A stretch of 64,000 nt of DNA from Nemertoderma westbladi (Eukaryota; Xenacoelomorpha; Nemertodermatida; Nemertodermatidae). The notes beneath the pieces were generated by a model. That model did not search any database. It saw only the letters and a list, made by a program, of their open reading frames with translations, and had not been told where the DNA came from. The stretch lies in the NCBI GenBank assembly GCA_032718475.1, contig JAUCBJ010002638.1, positions 1 to 64,000 on the forward strand, given 5' to 3'. The position numbers and the translations under genes are program-made. This document shows positions 1-11,600 of this stretch, in pieces (the first letter of the stretch is position 1; each line of letters begins with the position of its first letter).

Positions 1-83
1 TCAAGCCACCATCCATCTATCATATTTGCTTGAGATGATGATCCAGGGGATTTCACGCTCGAGGCGAAATCTTGGGGGAGGGT

Positions 84-99
84 GGGGGGGGGGGGGGGG
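84..99. repeat. poly(G) tract, 16 nt
   Basis: An uninterrupted run of G on the + strand, preceded by shorter G runs from position 74. It lies in non-coding DNA. It is the first of eight G or C homopolymers of at least 15 nt in the window. Confidence 0.95.
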
Positions 100-294
100 T
101 GACAGAAGGGGACATAAAAGGAAGACATCGCCTGATCGTTGTACTACTGTACAATGCAAACACTTTTACGATTAAAATTTCAGGTCTATATGTTTTTAGT
201 TTTTGTTGGCTTACAATTATAAGACGAATCAAAAAATTAACAAACAGCCTTTGTGTTCTAATAATATTATGCTCGCTACAGTTACACCATATCG

Positions 295-317
295 CCCCCC
301 CCCCCCCCCCCCCCCCC
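295..317. repeat. poly(C) tract, 23 nt
   Basis: An uninterrupted run of C on the + strand in AT-rich non-coding DNA. Short open frames crossing it owe their proline runs to the tract and are not genes. No gene is visible between 1 and about 790; a short direct repeat of a 19-base motif lies near 637-655 and 690-708. Confidence 0.95.
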
Positions 318-790
318 TTGACTTCTTTGTGGGTGAGTTAGAATTTATATTTGCTTTTTATCCTTCATTGTTAAAAGGTTTAATTTACCTCTCAACCTCT
401 GGCAGTGAATTAAATTTATAGATTTAATTTCCCTCTTGGAAATTATATTTCTTACTTTACCAATGCTGTATATTCCAACCATAATAGTTTAAATTGGCGA
501 ACTAAAGTGCTTATTCAAGTTACTGTATTTCATTAGGTCTATGTACTATAATTAAACCGCCGTGGTGTTTTTTTTTAATTTGATTATTTCTCCAAATGGT
601 TTGAAAAATACATAGAAAACGATATATCAGATGGCCCATGTGAAGAATACCAGACTTTCTACCGTTATATTTCACTTTGCAGTTACCCCCATGTGAAGAA
701 TACCAGGTTTTTACCAAAAACACAGGTTACAGAAGGGCTGAATTTAACCAAAACAATAAACGAATTAGTATATGTACAGGTTATAAGACA

Positions 791-1852
791 GAGTTACAGC
801 GGCCAAGAATGCAGTTAAGGCTACATCTAGGTCCCTGAACAGGCAGTATTCTGTTAATCTACAGGAGCTAATAAACCAACAGGTTGATGCCATCAATGAT
901 GCTGACGACAGCAGGCAATCATCCCAGACATGGAAATCGATCAACTTGCTTGCTGGTCGAAAAAGCCAACCAACCACCAAGGTTAAGGCTGAGTCACCAG
1001 CCGATCGCCTCAATGGTTGGAAGGCCCACTTTGAAAAGCTCCTCAATAATGACAGGGTATTGCCTGATAACTTTATAGAAGTAAAAGTGCCTGATTCTGT
1101 ACTCCCAGATATTCTCATTGGTGATATCTCCTTTGCAGAAGTGAAGGCTGCTGCAAAGAGCATTAAGACCAATCGTGCCAGTGGAGTAGATGGTGTTCCC
1201 CCTGAGGTCTTTAAAATACCTGAGTGTTTAAAGCTCATCTATCCCATCATAGTAGACATGTACCGAACAACAAGAGTCCCACAAGAAATGAAAACAAATA
1301 AGTTGGTGCCAGTTCCCGAAGGGCAACCTAACTCTCTATGGTTATTTTCGGGGAATCTCATTGATCTCGATTGCTGCAAAGCTATACAATAGGATTCTAT
1401 TAAATCGCATCAGGGATCCCATTGAGAGACTGCTCCGTGGAAATCAGAATGGGTTCCGTAATGGTCGTGGGACCATGGAGCCCATTTTGGCACTTGGAAG
1501 GATAATGACATAAGACAGGCATCTGGCTGTTATCTTTGTTGACTTCTTCAAGGCCTTTGATTCAGTCTCTCGCTCACGTATGTTCAGCATACTTTCATTA
1601 TATGGGATTCCTGATGAAATTATTGCAGCAATCAGATCAGTATACGATGGTTCGACAACATTTGTGTCTACTGTTGACGGTGACACAGAACCATTTGAAG
1701 TGTTATGGGGCGTCCTCCAAGGAGACACACTTGCACCATTCTTGTTCATTGTTGTTGACTATGTTCTACGCATGTCCTTAGATCATCATAATGATGATGG
1801 GGTGATGATAACTCCACCTACTGGCTCCAGAAGTCGAGGAAATCCTGCCTAA
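791..1852 (+). mobile_element. RTE-like LINE fragment, copy 1 (decayed)
   Basis: This stretch matches, on the opposite strand, the more complete copy at 19911-23429. It starts within the linker between endonuclease and reverse transcriptase and runs into the RT core. Readable pieces include the RT entry segment (VKAAAKSIKTNRASGVDGVP) and the segment around GVLQGDT. The frame is broken: there are frameshifts near 1320, and the stretch at about 1497-1512 lacks some 20 bases present in the other copies. Homology stops at about 1851, where a TIR element begins. It is a dead, 5'- and 3'-truncated copy. Confidence 0.85.
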
Positions 1853-2510
1853 CTTTACGGTGGCCGAAAACTGTCAACACAAATAATGAACTCACGGCAA
1901 AAATTTAAATGAACTTTCTCACGGCAGAAATTACAATTAACTCTGATGGCAGAAATTTTTATTCATATTCTAGAACTCACTGTGTAGTACTTTAGTGTTT
2001 TCCTCGCACATTCTGACTGCACAGTTGTTAGTGGACCCACGGGACGACCCCCCCCCCCCCCCCCCCTCCCCCCGCGCAGAGTGCCGCGCCTCCCCTATAT
2101 ACTTACTATATAAACCTCCTATATACCCCTATATACCGCACAGCCACAGAACAGTGGCTACAGTATTCTACACTTTTACTTTAATTTATTAGTTTATTTT
2201 TTGGTTAGGGTTAGTTGGTCAGGCCCAAACCCTAATTAAAACTGTCATTGTAACCCTTACCATAAGTCAAAGTTCCAATCCAAGAAATGTTGTGGAATTT
2301 TGTATCCTTGCGATTGCCCCGAGGGGGCAGATTCGCCCGCGACTATTAATATAAAATTTCTGCATTAAAGAGTTAATTGTAATTTCTGCCGTGAGTTAAT
2401 TGTAATTTCTGCCGTGAGTTAATTGTAATTTCTGCCGTGAGTTAATTGTACAGTAATTTCTACCGTGGTTCATTATTTGTGTTGACAGTTGTGGGCCACC
2501 GTAAAAATTA
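1853..2510. mobile_element. non-autonomous TIR element (MITE-like), about 650 bp
   Basis: The left end (from 1854) and the reverse complement of the right end (back from 2505) are about 50-bp terminal inverted repeats differing at only a few positions; both begin TTTACGGTGGCC. GCCTAA at 1847-1852 and 2511-2516 may be a target-site duplication. Inside, a 23-bp unit (TAATTGTAATTTCTGCCGTG) is repeated about four times near 2370-2465, with an inverted relative at 1915-1955. No transposase frame is present. The element interrupts RTE-like copy 1. Confidence 0.7.
2048..2066. repeat. poly(C) tract, 19 nt
   Basis: C homopolymer followed after one T by six more C. It lies inside the TIR element at 1853-2510, so the tract may travel with that element. 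Confidence 0.95.
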
Positions 2511-2516
2511 GCCTAA

Positions 2517-4164
2517 AACAAGGTAAATAAGATTTATAAGAAATTCTTCGTGCAATTTAACTCCCGTGACATACATGTATATAGTACGTAATACATTATA
2601 TTATAGGAATATAATATACTATGAGTAATGAATTTAATCTACATAGAAAGTATGTTTGACAGAATTATTTAATTTATTAATATTAATTATTTGATAAAGA
2701 ATTGGATTTGTGAAGCAATCGGTTTTTATATACTGTATCGCTCGTTATTAGTGCTTGTGGGAGTAATCTTAACTTGTAATTAATTAAGTCACAGATTATT
2801 GTTGTTTAATTATTTTATGATGAAATAATCTTACAAACACTATTAGATGCAGTTATTTCAAATCAAGTTAACATTTTCTCTTGCATTTTAATCGTGTCTG
2901 TCTGTAGGTCGCTCGGTTTGTCTTCCGGAAAATGTTTGAAGGATAAAAACTCGTCAATCAATAACAACTTAATCAATTAAATTAAACCAAAGATGGTACA
3001 CATGTAAAAGCAAAAAATCAAGTTTGTCTACTTTGTCCTGCGTGGCCCCACCAACGTGTCTAACTTTATTAACTGTAGGAATTAACTATATTCATTACCA
3101 GGTTACATTGTTATTTTACGAGATATTTTATCCAAGGAGATGTTATTTACCCGAGGCGAAGCCGAACAATGGGAAAAACAACAAAACAACCGGGAAATAA
3201 TTGCATGTTATTACGCGATTAAGTTTTTTGTAGTTCAAATGGAACTTTTTTGAACTTTGAATATTTTTTTATGACAATTTAGATACTTTATCCAGTCATT
3301 CATTATCGTGATTTTGAATGGATATAATGTAGTTTAAGTATCACCACTTCGACTATTATTTTGTTTCCCAGTTCTGATAATTCATGAAACATTAAAAATT
3401 AGTAATTGGTCCAGGGATGTGGGCTGATGCTGGTATTTTTTTGTTCAATATTATCAATATTTTATAACTTGACAAACTGTATTCTTCACTTGGTGATATT
3501 TTTGCGATATTTTCAATGTCTTCTAGAAATTTGTCCAAAGGAACCTTTAATAAATATTAATTAACACAGTTTTGTTGCTAATGAAAAATCAATTAATTAG
3601 CTGTAGAAAATCCTAGTGCAAACCATCTTAAAAAAACATAATAGCAAAAACAATAAAAATAAAATATAATAAAAATAAAAAAAAATAGTGTAAACTAACT
3701 TGATCGGCAATAATAATAGCGGATTTGAGAGATTAATTTACTCTTTAATTTGAAGGTCCATTTTGTGAAGAATTATTAACCTCTTACAATAATCTCCAGT
3801 TTCGATGGAAGAAGAGTTTGAGTTTTTCCTAAGAAGAGAGAGACCTGAGGATGAAGTCGAATTATAAACCTGCGTTGATAACAAAACAATACCAGTAAAA
3901 ATTCCATATTCAACGGTAGGCCTATATAAAATACTTTTTTTTAATTTCTGGTTACTAAATCTAGTTTATTGACCTCACTCTAAGCGCTCGGTAAATAAGC
4001 GTTCTGGGGACGAGCGGAAAATAAAGCATATTTTATTGAATTATATCAGTTGATGGATTGACAGACATAGTGAACCTGCTGAACCGTTATTGGGACTGGA
4101 GCTATTGCTTACAACACAGAAAATAAAATATTGTGATATAATATTAATGCAATTTATCATGTGA
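2517..4164. other. AT-rich intergenic stretch, no gene seen
   Basis: Stops are dense in all six frames. There is no convincing coding segment, RNA gene or long repeat. The A-rich stretch near 3640-3690 is low complexity. Some short pieces look like old repeat remnants, but I cannot assign them. Confidence 0.6.
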
Positions 4165-6288
4165 AAATCATTACATAATGAAAAGTGCAAGCCAGCAGCA
4201 CTTGAGGAGAAACACTACATAGGTTTATATATTATAACACTTACCTCTGCGGCTGACAAACTTGCACCTATAATTAAATTTAGTTCAAAACAAAACAAAA
4301 ATAGTGACCCTCCATGGTTGGACTCTGAGTTAAGACAATTACGTCGGAGTAGGCGGAAAAATGAAAGAAAAATGTTGAAAACCAATAGTGAAAATTCACG
4401 GCAGGAATATCGACAAATATGCAGATGTTATTATTCAACGCTGAAACGAAAAATTGACAGCTATGTGTCTGGATTAATTTCTGATTGCTCAGATAATAAA
4501 AGGTTATTTTCTGCTGTTTCAAAACTGTGTGGTAAAAGGTTTGAGGTGATTTTACCAGAACATGAAAACTCGGTAGATCTCTGTGAGGAGTTTGCAAGTT
4601 TCTTTAAAGAAAAAGTTGATAAAATAAAGGAAAAGATTCAATTAAAAAGGGATTCCAATGCTGTTGCAGATAATTTTCGCTCAGTCAGCATCAATGTTGG
4701 TGATAAAGAGTGGACTACATTTGATACGATCACAGAAGATCGAGTTACTAAAATAATTAATGAACTGAAAACGACCTCTTCGCTGATTGACCCCATCCCA
4801 GCATCATTGTTGCGTTCAGAACCAGTTTTAAGTGTAATAAGACCTATTATTACAAGGTATATCAATGTCTCCCTAACAACTGGTTGCGTCCCTGACAAAG
4901 TAAAAACTGTTGTGACTAGCCCTCTCATTAAGAAGCGAAATTTGCATCCAAATGTTAAGAATAACTACAGACCTGTTTCTAACCTTGAATATGTTTCAAA
5001 AATATGTGAAAAAGAAGTAGCTTTTCAGTTACAGTTACATATGGCGAAAAATCGTGTTCTTTCAAAGTTCTTATCAGGGTATCGAAAACATTTTTCAACT
5101 GAAACTATGCTGACACGTATTCATAATGATATCATGGGTGCATTGGATAACAAAAAGCTAGTTGCCTTATTACTATTGGATCAATCGGCAGCATTCGATA
5201 CAGTAGATTATAATCAACTCATTACTTGCCTCATGGATATAGGAATTAAAGGGACGGTACTAGATTGGCTAAAGAGTTATCTTAGTGAGAGATCTTTTTG
5301 GGTAATGATCAAAGGAGTTCGATCTTGTGTGGTGAAACTTGATTCTGGCGTCCCGCAAGGCTCGATTTTGGGACCGTTATTGTACTTAATATATACTCTG
5401 CCGCTTGCTCAACTTTGCATGGATATAAACTTAAACTTTCAGATTTATGCTGATGATACACAACTGTACTTCATCTTTGCTCTTAAAGATCTAGATATTA
5501 TCAATAATGAGATAGTGAATGTGATAAATATACTAGATAATTGGATGGTGTCTGTGAACCTTATGTTAAATAGTGACAAAACCGAGCTTATGATAATTCG
5601 TAATCGCTTTGCAATTGCTGATATTGAACCTGTAACTCTTATTTTTGGTGAGAAAAATGTGACTTCAGTATCTCATTTCAAATCTTTAGGATTCATACTT
5701 GATGACAAAATGAACATGGAAAGACACATTTCGTCTATTGTAAAGGTATCCAATTATCATTTAAGGAATATATCAAGGATAAGAAGATATTTAAGTAGGG
5801 AGCAAACTGTGAAGCTGATGACGTCATTAATACTATCGAGAATGGACTACTGTAACTCTTTATTAGTTGGTATTCCGGATTATCTACAACAAAGATTTCA
5901 AAGGGTGATTAATCATTGCGCACGTGTTGTAAATTGTGTTAATAGGCGTTCTCATGTGACACCTCTACTCAAAGACCTTCATTGGTTGCCAACATCTTTC
6001 AGAATCAGGTATAAGATTGCATTAATAACTTGGAAGTGTTTAAATGGAGTTGCTCCTGATTACTTGGCTGAATTAATTCAAATTAACTCCAAAGTGACAC
6101 GATCACAGTATAACTCAACTTTGGTAGTACCATCAACCAACTATAAAACATTTGGCGATAGATCTTTTTCGGCGGCTGCACCGAGAATCTTTAATGACCT
6201 ACCATTGGAAATCAGGATAACGAGCAGTCTAGCTTCTTTCAAAACTATGCTTAAATCACATTATTTTCTTAAGGCTTTTCCGAACTAA
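4165..6288 (+). CDS. L2/CR1-like LINE ORF2 C-terminal part: reverse transcriptase
   Basis: The frame is open from the stop at 4162-4164 to the stop at 6288, with no stop or frameshift in roughly 700 codons. There is no natural start codon, because the N-terminal endonuclease is missing. Visible RT features in order: the pre-RT segment (DPPWLDSELRQLRR), RPVSNLEYVSK, the first catalytic aspartate in DQSAAFDTVDY, SGVPQGSILGPLLYLIYTLP, and the YADD catalytic box at 5446-5457. The C-terminal part reads HWLPTSFRIRYKI, usual for this clade. The enzyme would copy LINE RNA by target-primed reverse transcription, but without the endonuclease this copy should not be autonomous. The intact frame implies recent insertion. 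Clade is judged by eye from motif wording; CR1 versus L2 is not decided. Confidence 0.85.
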   Translation, partial: KSLHNEKCKPAALEEKHYIGLYIITLTSAADKLAPIIKFSSKQNKNSDPPWLDSELRQLRRSRRKNERKMLKTNSENSRQEYRQICRCYYSTLKRKIDSYVSGLISDCSDNKRLFSAVSKLCGKRFEVILPEHENSVDLCEEFASFFKEKVDKIKEKIQLKRDSNAVADNFRSVSINVGDKEWTTFDTITEDRVTKIINELKTTSSLIDPIPASLLRSEPVLSVIRPIITRYINVSLTTGCVPDKVKTVVTSPLIKKRNLHPNVKNNYRPVSNLEYVSKICEKEVAFQLQLHMAKNRVLSKFLSGYRKHFSTETMLTRIHNDIMGALDNKKLVALLLLDQSAAFDTVDYNQLITCLMDIGIKGTVLDWLKSYLSERSFWVMIKGVRSCVVKLDSGVPQGSILGPLLYLIYTLPLAQLCMDINLNFQIYADDTQLYFIFALKDLDIINNEIVNVINILDNWMVSVNLMLNSDKTELMIIRNRFAIADIEPVTLIFGEKNVTSVSHFKSLGFILDDKMNMERHISSIVKVSNYHLRNISRIRRYLSREQTVKLMTSLILSRMDYCNSLLVGIPDYLQQRFQRVINHCARVVNCVNRRSHVTPLLKDLHWLPTSFRIRYKIALITWKCLNGVAPDYLAELIQINSKVTRSQYNSTLVVPSTNYKTFGDRSFSAAAPRIFNDLPLEIRITSSLASFKTMLKSHYFLKAFPN

Positions 6289-6385
6289 TATTATGTAATG
6301 TACGTGTAAATGCGCATTAGACCTATTTATTTATAGATAGTGCGCTATATAAATTTGGTGTTATTATTATTATGTTATTATTATA
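4165..6385 (+). mobile_element. L2/CR1-like LINE, 5'-truncated
   Basis: A long open frame with L2/CR1-type reverse transcriptase is followed by a short 3' UTR ending in GCGCTATATAAATTTGGTG and then an ATT-rich microsatellite (6359-6385), the kind of 3' end typical of L2/CR1 elements. The apurinic endonuclease domain expected upstream is absent, so the copy is 5'-truncated at about 4.2 kb. The exact 5' junction is not visible and the first tens of bases may be flanking DNA. Confidence 0.85.
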
Positions 6386-7457
6386 TACACAATTAAAATC
6401 ATTACATAAGTAGTTACATCATTGTGTGAAAAGTAACACTTTTCTGCGTTACGGCCCGAGCGTATTTATATGTACCGAGTGGGAGAAGTAAGATTTACTG
6501 TAACGCTGAAATCTCGTACTATTTTCATAGAATGATGAACATAATTTTGTTACATTAATTATGTCAAATTATTGGAGCACTAAATCGTATTGTTGTTTTT
6601 AAACACAATTAGACGTCAATTTTGCCAACTGTACACTACCTGTACACTAAATAAACCGAGTAGCTACTACAACCGATTTTATAAAGCACAACATTCATTT
6701 AGCGTTCAGTAACCACACAAATAGAGCACTGAACTTCCCAATATTAAGTCGATAGGAAAATCATTTAGTTCTCCCTCTAGGGGAGAAAAAGTAACACATG
6801 TTTTCCTACGTATTTTATATTTTTCAAGGTACTAACAGCAAAATAAGGACATATTTGGTGGAATTTCTTAAATTTAATTTAACAAATTGAAAGATAATAA
6901 GAAGAAAATTTTACCACGTTGACAAATATTGATTAATTAGTGATTACCAGAGTACGGCAAAACATAATTCATTATATGTTGACCTGCTATCTAGTTACTC
7001 CATAACGAACCCTAAACATTATAGAACAGAAAATAATTTATATTCAGGAAAGAACATCTCAGGAATTGAATAGAAAACTAATTAGAATCGCAAATCGCAG
7101 TTACATGTACGAGTTTACATGAGGAAAAAAGTTAATTTTTCTCACTGTGCACCCAACGCTTTATTATTTAGGAAGATGTCTGAAATTAACTAAAACGTTA
7201 TGGTATCCAGAATTGGAGCTGTTTGAGTGATAGCGAGTAGCATATATAGACACCACCTTGGTTGTGCTAATATTAGTAGTTGAGTTTAATCAATGCACTA
7301 TATACCGGTAATGAAATGGAAAGGCGAACGAAGCAATGGTAATTTTTTTATAAATTATGAAACCTTACACTAAATTGGAAAGTCTTATTAAAGTTTTAAG
7401 TAGGTATAAGGTGTGTGGGAAAGTATCAGAAGCGAATTAAAATCTCGGTCAAAGGAC

Positions 7458-7472
7458 GGGGGGGGGGGGGGG
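7458..7472. repeat. poly(G) tract, 15 nt
   Basis: Uninterrupted G run on the + strand in non-coding DNA. Confidence 0.95.
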
Positions 7473-7892
7473 AAACAATGCGAGTAAAAATTTATCAACT
7501 TTTTTAAAAGACAAATTTTTCGGTCGATGTTCCGTATTAACTGATAGTTGAGCGTGACGTTGCCCCTACAGAATAGTATTGCAATAGTTACATTAAAATT
7601 CGTCAAAATGTTCTTAAAATTTAATTTTCTATTCTATTTCTACCAAATAAGGAGGGTGACAGTCGACGTAATCAAAATCCATCCCTCTCCAGGAGAAAAT
7701 CACGCAAATAACAGTTGAAACTCCCCAACTAAAACTCTAACTTGGTCTATTAACTACAGTTTAATGTTTTGGCTAGAATAACGTGCCACTGGAACCTGCT
7801 CCCTTCCCCACCCACCACCACCCCCACTGTATCACTATTGATTAAAATTTCACGCAATTTTAGACGCAATATTCGAATGTCCATCGAGGTGA

Positions 7893-7919
7893 CCCCCCCC
7901 CCCCCCCCCCCCCCCCCCC
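7893..7919. repeat. poly(C) tract, 27 nt
   Basis: The longest C or G homopolymer in the window, lying in non-coding DNA. The short ORF that spans it is an artefact of the run. Confidence 0.95.
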
Positions 7920-8309
7920 TAACATATCGAAAGATAACAGGAACTAGGAACAGAGGTCCGCTGTAATGTTATTATTCGTTACAATCGGTGCTGTAACCAG
8001 TCGGACGAAGCTTGAGGTGATTATTCAAAGAGAACTATAGGATTCATTTCCTGTCCACTATTCAAAAATGTTTCTCATTCAATAAACAATACAAACTTGC
8101 AAATAGTAAATCTATAAAAGTAAATAATTATTATATTGTATACATTAGGGACTCGACGGTATATTTGAATAATTCATATCACAACTAATATATCTAAATC
8201 TGAAATTCATTAAACTGTGAACTAAATACAAGAGGATAGTATTAAATTACATATATTAATATAAATATTTATTATACTATTATTAAGTTCATATAGGTTT
8301 ATAGTTGTT

Positions 8310-8665
8310 ATACAAGACTAGTAAAGGCAGCACTAAACATCAGGCTGGAGACAACACATGACAAACGGCGAGCTTTGTGGTACAATACCACCTGTCTGAC
8401 TCTGAGCCACTCTCCGTAAACGCATATAACGATTCAGTGGGCACTGCTGGAGAAGTAAACATGAGGTGAAACCAGATCTACTTTTCTGACTACCAACAAC
8501 ACAATGAAGACGTAGGACATATTATATAGATCAACTTCAAAGAAACGAAATTGCGACAACTATGGAGAGATTCAGGCTTCCCTGGAAGGATCACATTTCC
8601 ACTGTCAGAGCTCGCACAACCTAGCTGAAGTTGTAGTAGTAATAGTAGTAGTAGTATTAGGTTGG
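8310..8665 (+). mobile_element. possible LINE 3' fragment
   Basis: A short stretch of less AT-rich sequence ends in a GTA-rich microsatellite at 8628-8662. That resembles the 3' ends of the RTE-like copies here, which end in AGT repeats. No protein motif is secure, so this is a weak call based on the tail and composition. Confidence 0.3.
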
Positions 8666-9011
8666 TCCCTTGGTAATGGTTATGATGATGGGTTAAATAA
8701 ATTATGGAAACTTAAGATTTTGTAATAATTGTAAGAATTTTCTTCAAGTATTATTCGTATTATTCGAACAAAAATGCAAGCGGAAAGTTTAGCGAAATTA
8801 AACTATTCAGTCAGAGTTTTTAAAAGTTTTTAGTTTTCTAGAATGCCAACTAGTGGTAACTCAAAACACCAGGCAGGGCAGAACATCTGAATTTTGCTCC
8901 AGAAAATAATAGTTTTATTTGGAAAAATATCACAGTATCAATGGATTTCTTATAGGCATCCTCCCCATTAAATATATCGAGAACGTTCAGATCGCGGAGA
9001 AGGACAAGTAG

Positions 9012-9226
9012 CCCTACCAGGTCCGGTACTAGAAAGGCTACCAGTCCCGGTACTAGAAAGCCTACCAGGCCCGGTACTAGAAAGCCTACCAGGCCCGGTA
9101 CTAGAAAGCCTACCAGGCCCGGTACTAGAAAGCCTACCAGGCCCGGTACTAGAGAGCCTACCAGGTCCGGTACTAGAAATCCTACCAGCCCGGTACTAGA
9201 AAGCTTACCAGACCCGGTACTAGCCA
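9012..9226. repeat. 24-bp minisatellite, about nine units
   Basis: Tandem units of CCTACCAGGCCCGGTACTAG plus AAAG, with a few substitutions and one short unit at the right end. The period is divisible by three, so a frame on the - strand stays open through it with a repeated LVGFLVPG pattern. There is no supporting start or domain context, so I treat it as a minisatellite and not a gene. Confidence 0.9.
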
Positions 9227-10191
9227 ACATGTTAGGAAGTTCCCTGTGAGTGTTGACTATAACCATTTTAGTATTGACTTTACTCGAGTATGGTTTAGGT
9301 TTACATTACCTAGGTTTAAGGCAGCCACTATAAGTAATAACATGGGAGGAAGTGACACTAATTGACCAGGATGAACCGAACAGAAAAAGATATGAAAATG
9401 ATGAAATTTCAATACGTATAGATTTTATAGATAGGAACGAGGAAAGCTCACTTGGACTTTACCCTCCTATCGGATGGGATGTTCAGTGGTCTTCATCAGT
9501 TGTTATACTGTAATAAAATATGTAGTTAAGTAATGCATCAACAATCAAACAATGTACCGTACCTATATACAATGGGCCAGAAAGATAAAAAAATACAGTA
9601 CATTAAACACTGCTTAAAAAATTATTTAATTATTGTGGACAGAAACATTGTTAATCATAATAATATTATCCAATGAAAAGATATGCTGCTGTGGTTTTAC
9701 AACAGCTTACAATAAAGTGGTGCAAATTGGTACATGAGAGTGAACATCAAACCAGGTAGGTATTTATTATTGCAACAAACCTGTAAATGTTTAGATTCGG
9801 ATAGGCCTAGCGTCATAATAATTAGCACTAACGGGCAGGGGACTGACTGGTTTAAGGATGGACTACCAACCATCTTCCTACTGTATCAAATGCAAAATAA
9901 AATATCCTACTTAAAATAATCTAAAATAAAAACTAAGAATATATTATATAGCAACGGCTCTACATTATAAATATTAAATATACAAATTAAAACAGAGTGA
10001 CGGAAAGCCACACGATGACGCAGTAACCCTGGATTGCACTGCAAAGTTTTAGAGACATCACCAGTCCGCACGACACGAGACTTTGGGGATACTCCCTGTC
10101 CAAATATGTCTGTTTTGCCAGAGCTACGGTTCGAAACATTCAACATTGAGACTGGCAGGATTTCACTTTAATTGTTACGCTCAATTCAAAG
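9227..10191. other. non-coding stretch downstream of the CREB-like gene
   Basis: On the - strand this is the 3' side of the CREB-like gene and may hold its 3' UTR. I see no clear polyadenylation signal close to the stop and no other gene. Confidence 0.5.
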
Positions 10192-11037
10192 TCAATCTGT
10201 TTTATTACAATAAAGATCTTTTAGAGCTTTGAGCTCTTCAATTAGTGTTTTATTTTGTTGTTCTAGAACGGCAACTCTATTTTCAAGGCATTTAACGTAC
10301 TCTTTTTTCTTTCTGCGGCATTCCCGCGCCGCCTCTCGGTTCTTATAGAGTCTAACCTGGCGTTTACTCGAAGAGTCTTCTACGAAGTAAGTTTGCGACG
10401 TGTTGGACGGGTGCTGCTGGTCGCCTTGGGGCGGCGCCGATTGGCTAATAAAGACGGGGTGGGCGACACCCGATGGTGCGACCTCGTAATGGGCGCTCCC
10501 AGAGGGAGATGGCGAGGATTCGGTCACCACCATGGCAACGGAGGGGGGACCTACAAAGTTTGGCGCGGCTTCGAGGGCGTTGGGGATTCGAGCGACCATT
10601 CCGGCGGAGTCGGTTGACTGCTGCTGGTGCCCGGGGGGCAGCGTCATCGTGAGTATATGTCCGGGGGCCGGAAGTCGCACGGGTACAGTCGATTGCCCGG
10701 TCACCACCGCCAACCCAGTGGACCCGATTACGCCTCGCATCGCCAACGCAATCGACTCGTTATTCTTAAGATCTTCCATGCCTATTTGATCCTCTATCCG
10801 TCTTTGAGCCGAGGATAGGTCGTTTAGTATTTTCCTGTAGGAGGGTCGTCGGGACAGCTGTTCGCGACGGATGCGTGCCTGTTCGTCCTCCGGTAGGATT
10901 ATACGTGGCATCGAGTTAGCGACGGGGGGTTGGATGACTCGGATACCCGAGCTGGGGGGTTGGATCACTGTCGCAGGGCCGCGTCCCGCCACGACGATGT
11001 TACGGGTCCGACCGTCATCCGTTGATGTCGATGTCAT
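10192..11037 (-). CDS. CREB-like bZIP transcription factor, single exon
   Basis: Encodes 281 residues from an ATG at 11037. Residues 55-78 are a kinase-inducible domain with the protein kinase A site in SRRPSYRKILNDLSS; the phospho-acceptor is S66. Residues 225-277 form a bZIP: basic region with NREAARECRRKKKEYVKCLE, then leucines at 251, 258, 265 and 272, ending LKDLYCNKTD. These are the hallmarks of CREB1/CREM/ATF1, nuclear factors that bind CRE sites as dimers and recruit CBP when phosphorylated. Between the two domains is a proline/glutamine/serine-rich segment where vertebrate CREB has its Q2 activation domain. Other animals usually encode KID and bZIP in separate exons; here everything is in one frame with no intron. 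The frame is clearly more GC-rich than its surroundings. It is either a native intron-free gene or an intact retrocopy; I see no poly(A) remnant that would settle this. Confidence 0.92.
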   Translation of the reverse strand: MTSTSTDDGRTRNIVVAGRGPATVIQPPSSGIRVIQPPVANSMPRIILPEDEQARIRREQLSRRPSYRKILNDLSSAQRRIEDQIGMEDLKNNESIALAMRGVIGSTGLAVVTGQSTVPVRLPAPGHILTMTLPPGHQQQSTDSAGMVARIPNALEAAPNFVGPPSVAMVVTESSPSPSGSAHYEVAPSGVAHPVFISQSAPPQGDQQHPSNTSQTYFVEDSSSKRQVRLYKNREAARECRRKKKEYVKCLENRVAVLEQQNKTLIEELKALKDLYCNKTD

Positions 11038-11600
11038 AGTAATATCTCTGAATGATGTAGTGCTGTACTGCTGTACCCTGGTACCGGTACGTGCATTCAG
11101 ATTGCCAGAGGTGTTACAGTAGGCCTACCCGTCTGTCACTGTCACTGTCCTGCTGTCAGACTGTCGGTGCCGGACCGATACACAGTAATGCTGTAGGTCT
11201 AATGCTGTAATGATTGAATAGGCCATACAGAATAACAACGAACAGGCGAACAATAGCATATCGAACATGTCAACACAGAAACAATACACGGTCTGACAGT
11301 AGCAGAGTAGGCCTACCGCATAGGCATACCCCAGTCCAGTACCCTACAGCCAGACAGCTGTACGTACAGTGTACAGCTCCACAGCTGTACAGCCACAGAC
11401 ATTGGACCTACCTCTGTACAGCTGTACCTACCTACAGAGTACAAACCTACTGAGACTGTACTGCAGTCCAGCAGTCAGGCATTACAGACACGACAGGATT
11501 ATGCATTACTACTGTACTACAGTACTACTGCAATATGCAGTACAGCAGTGCCAGTATTGTTGTACAGTACCGGTATTATGTATTAATTCTGTAGTTGGAT
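11038..11600. other. upstream region of the CREB-like gene, rich in GTAC/CTGTAC words
   Basis: On the - strand this is the 5' flank of the CREB-like gene. It is dense in short repeated words (TGTACAG, CTGTAC, TAGGCCTAC) with no regular period. It may include the promoter and 5' UTR, but I find no perfect CRE (TGACGTCA). ORFs here are low-complexity artefacts. Confidence 0.45.

Larger units (their letters stand above)
6386..8300. other. non-coding stretch with two homopolymers
   Basis: No gene is seen. The segment near 6424-6470 resembles that near 46223-46270 (shared wording around ATTGTGTGAAAA and CTTTCTGCGTT) and is probably a dispersed repeat. Homopolymers at 7458-7472 and 7893-7919 are listed separately. 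Confidence 0.5.

Noticed and set aside
8850-9266. 138-codon - strand frame with a repeated LVGFLVPG pattern
   Set aside because: It is the translation of a 24-bp minisatellite with no domain or start context.
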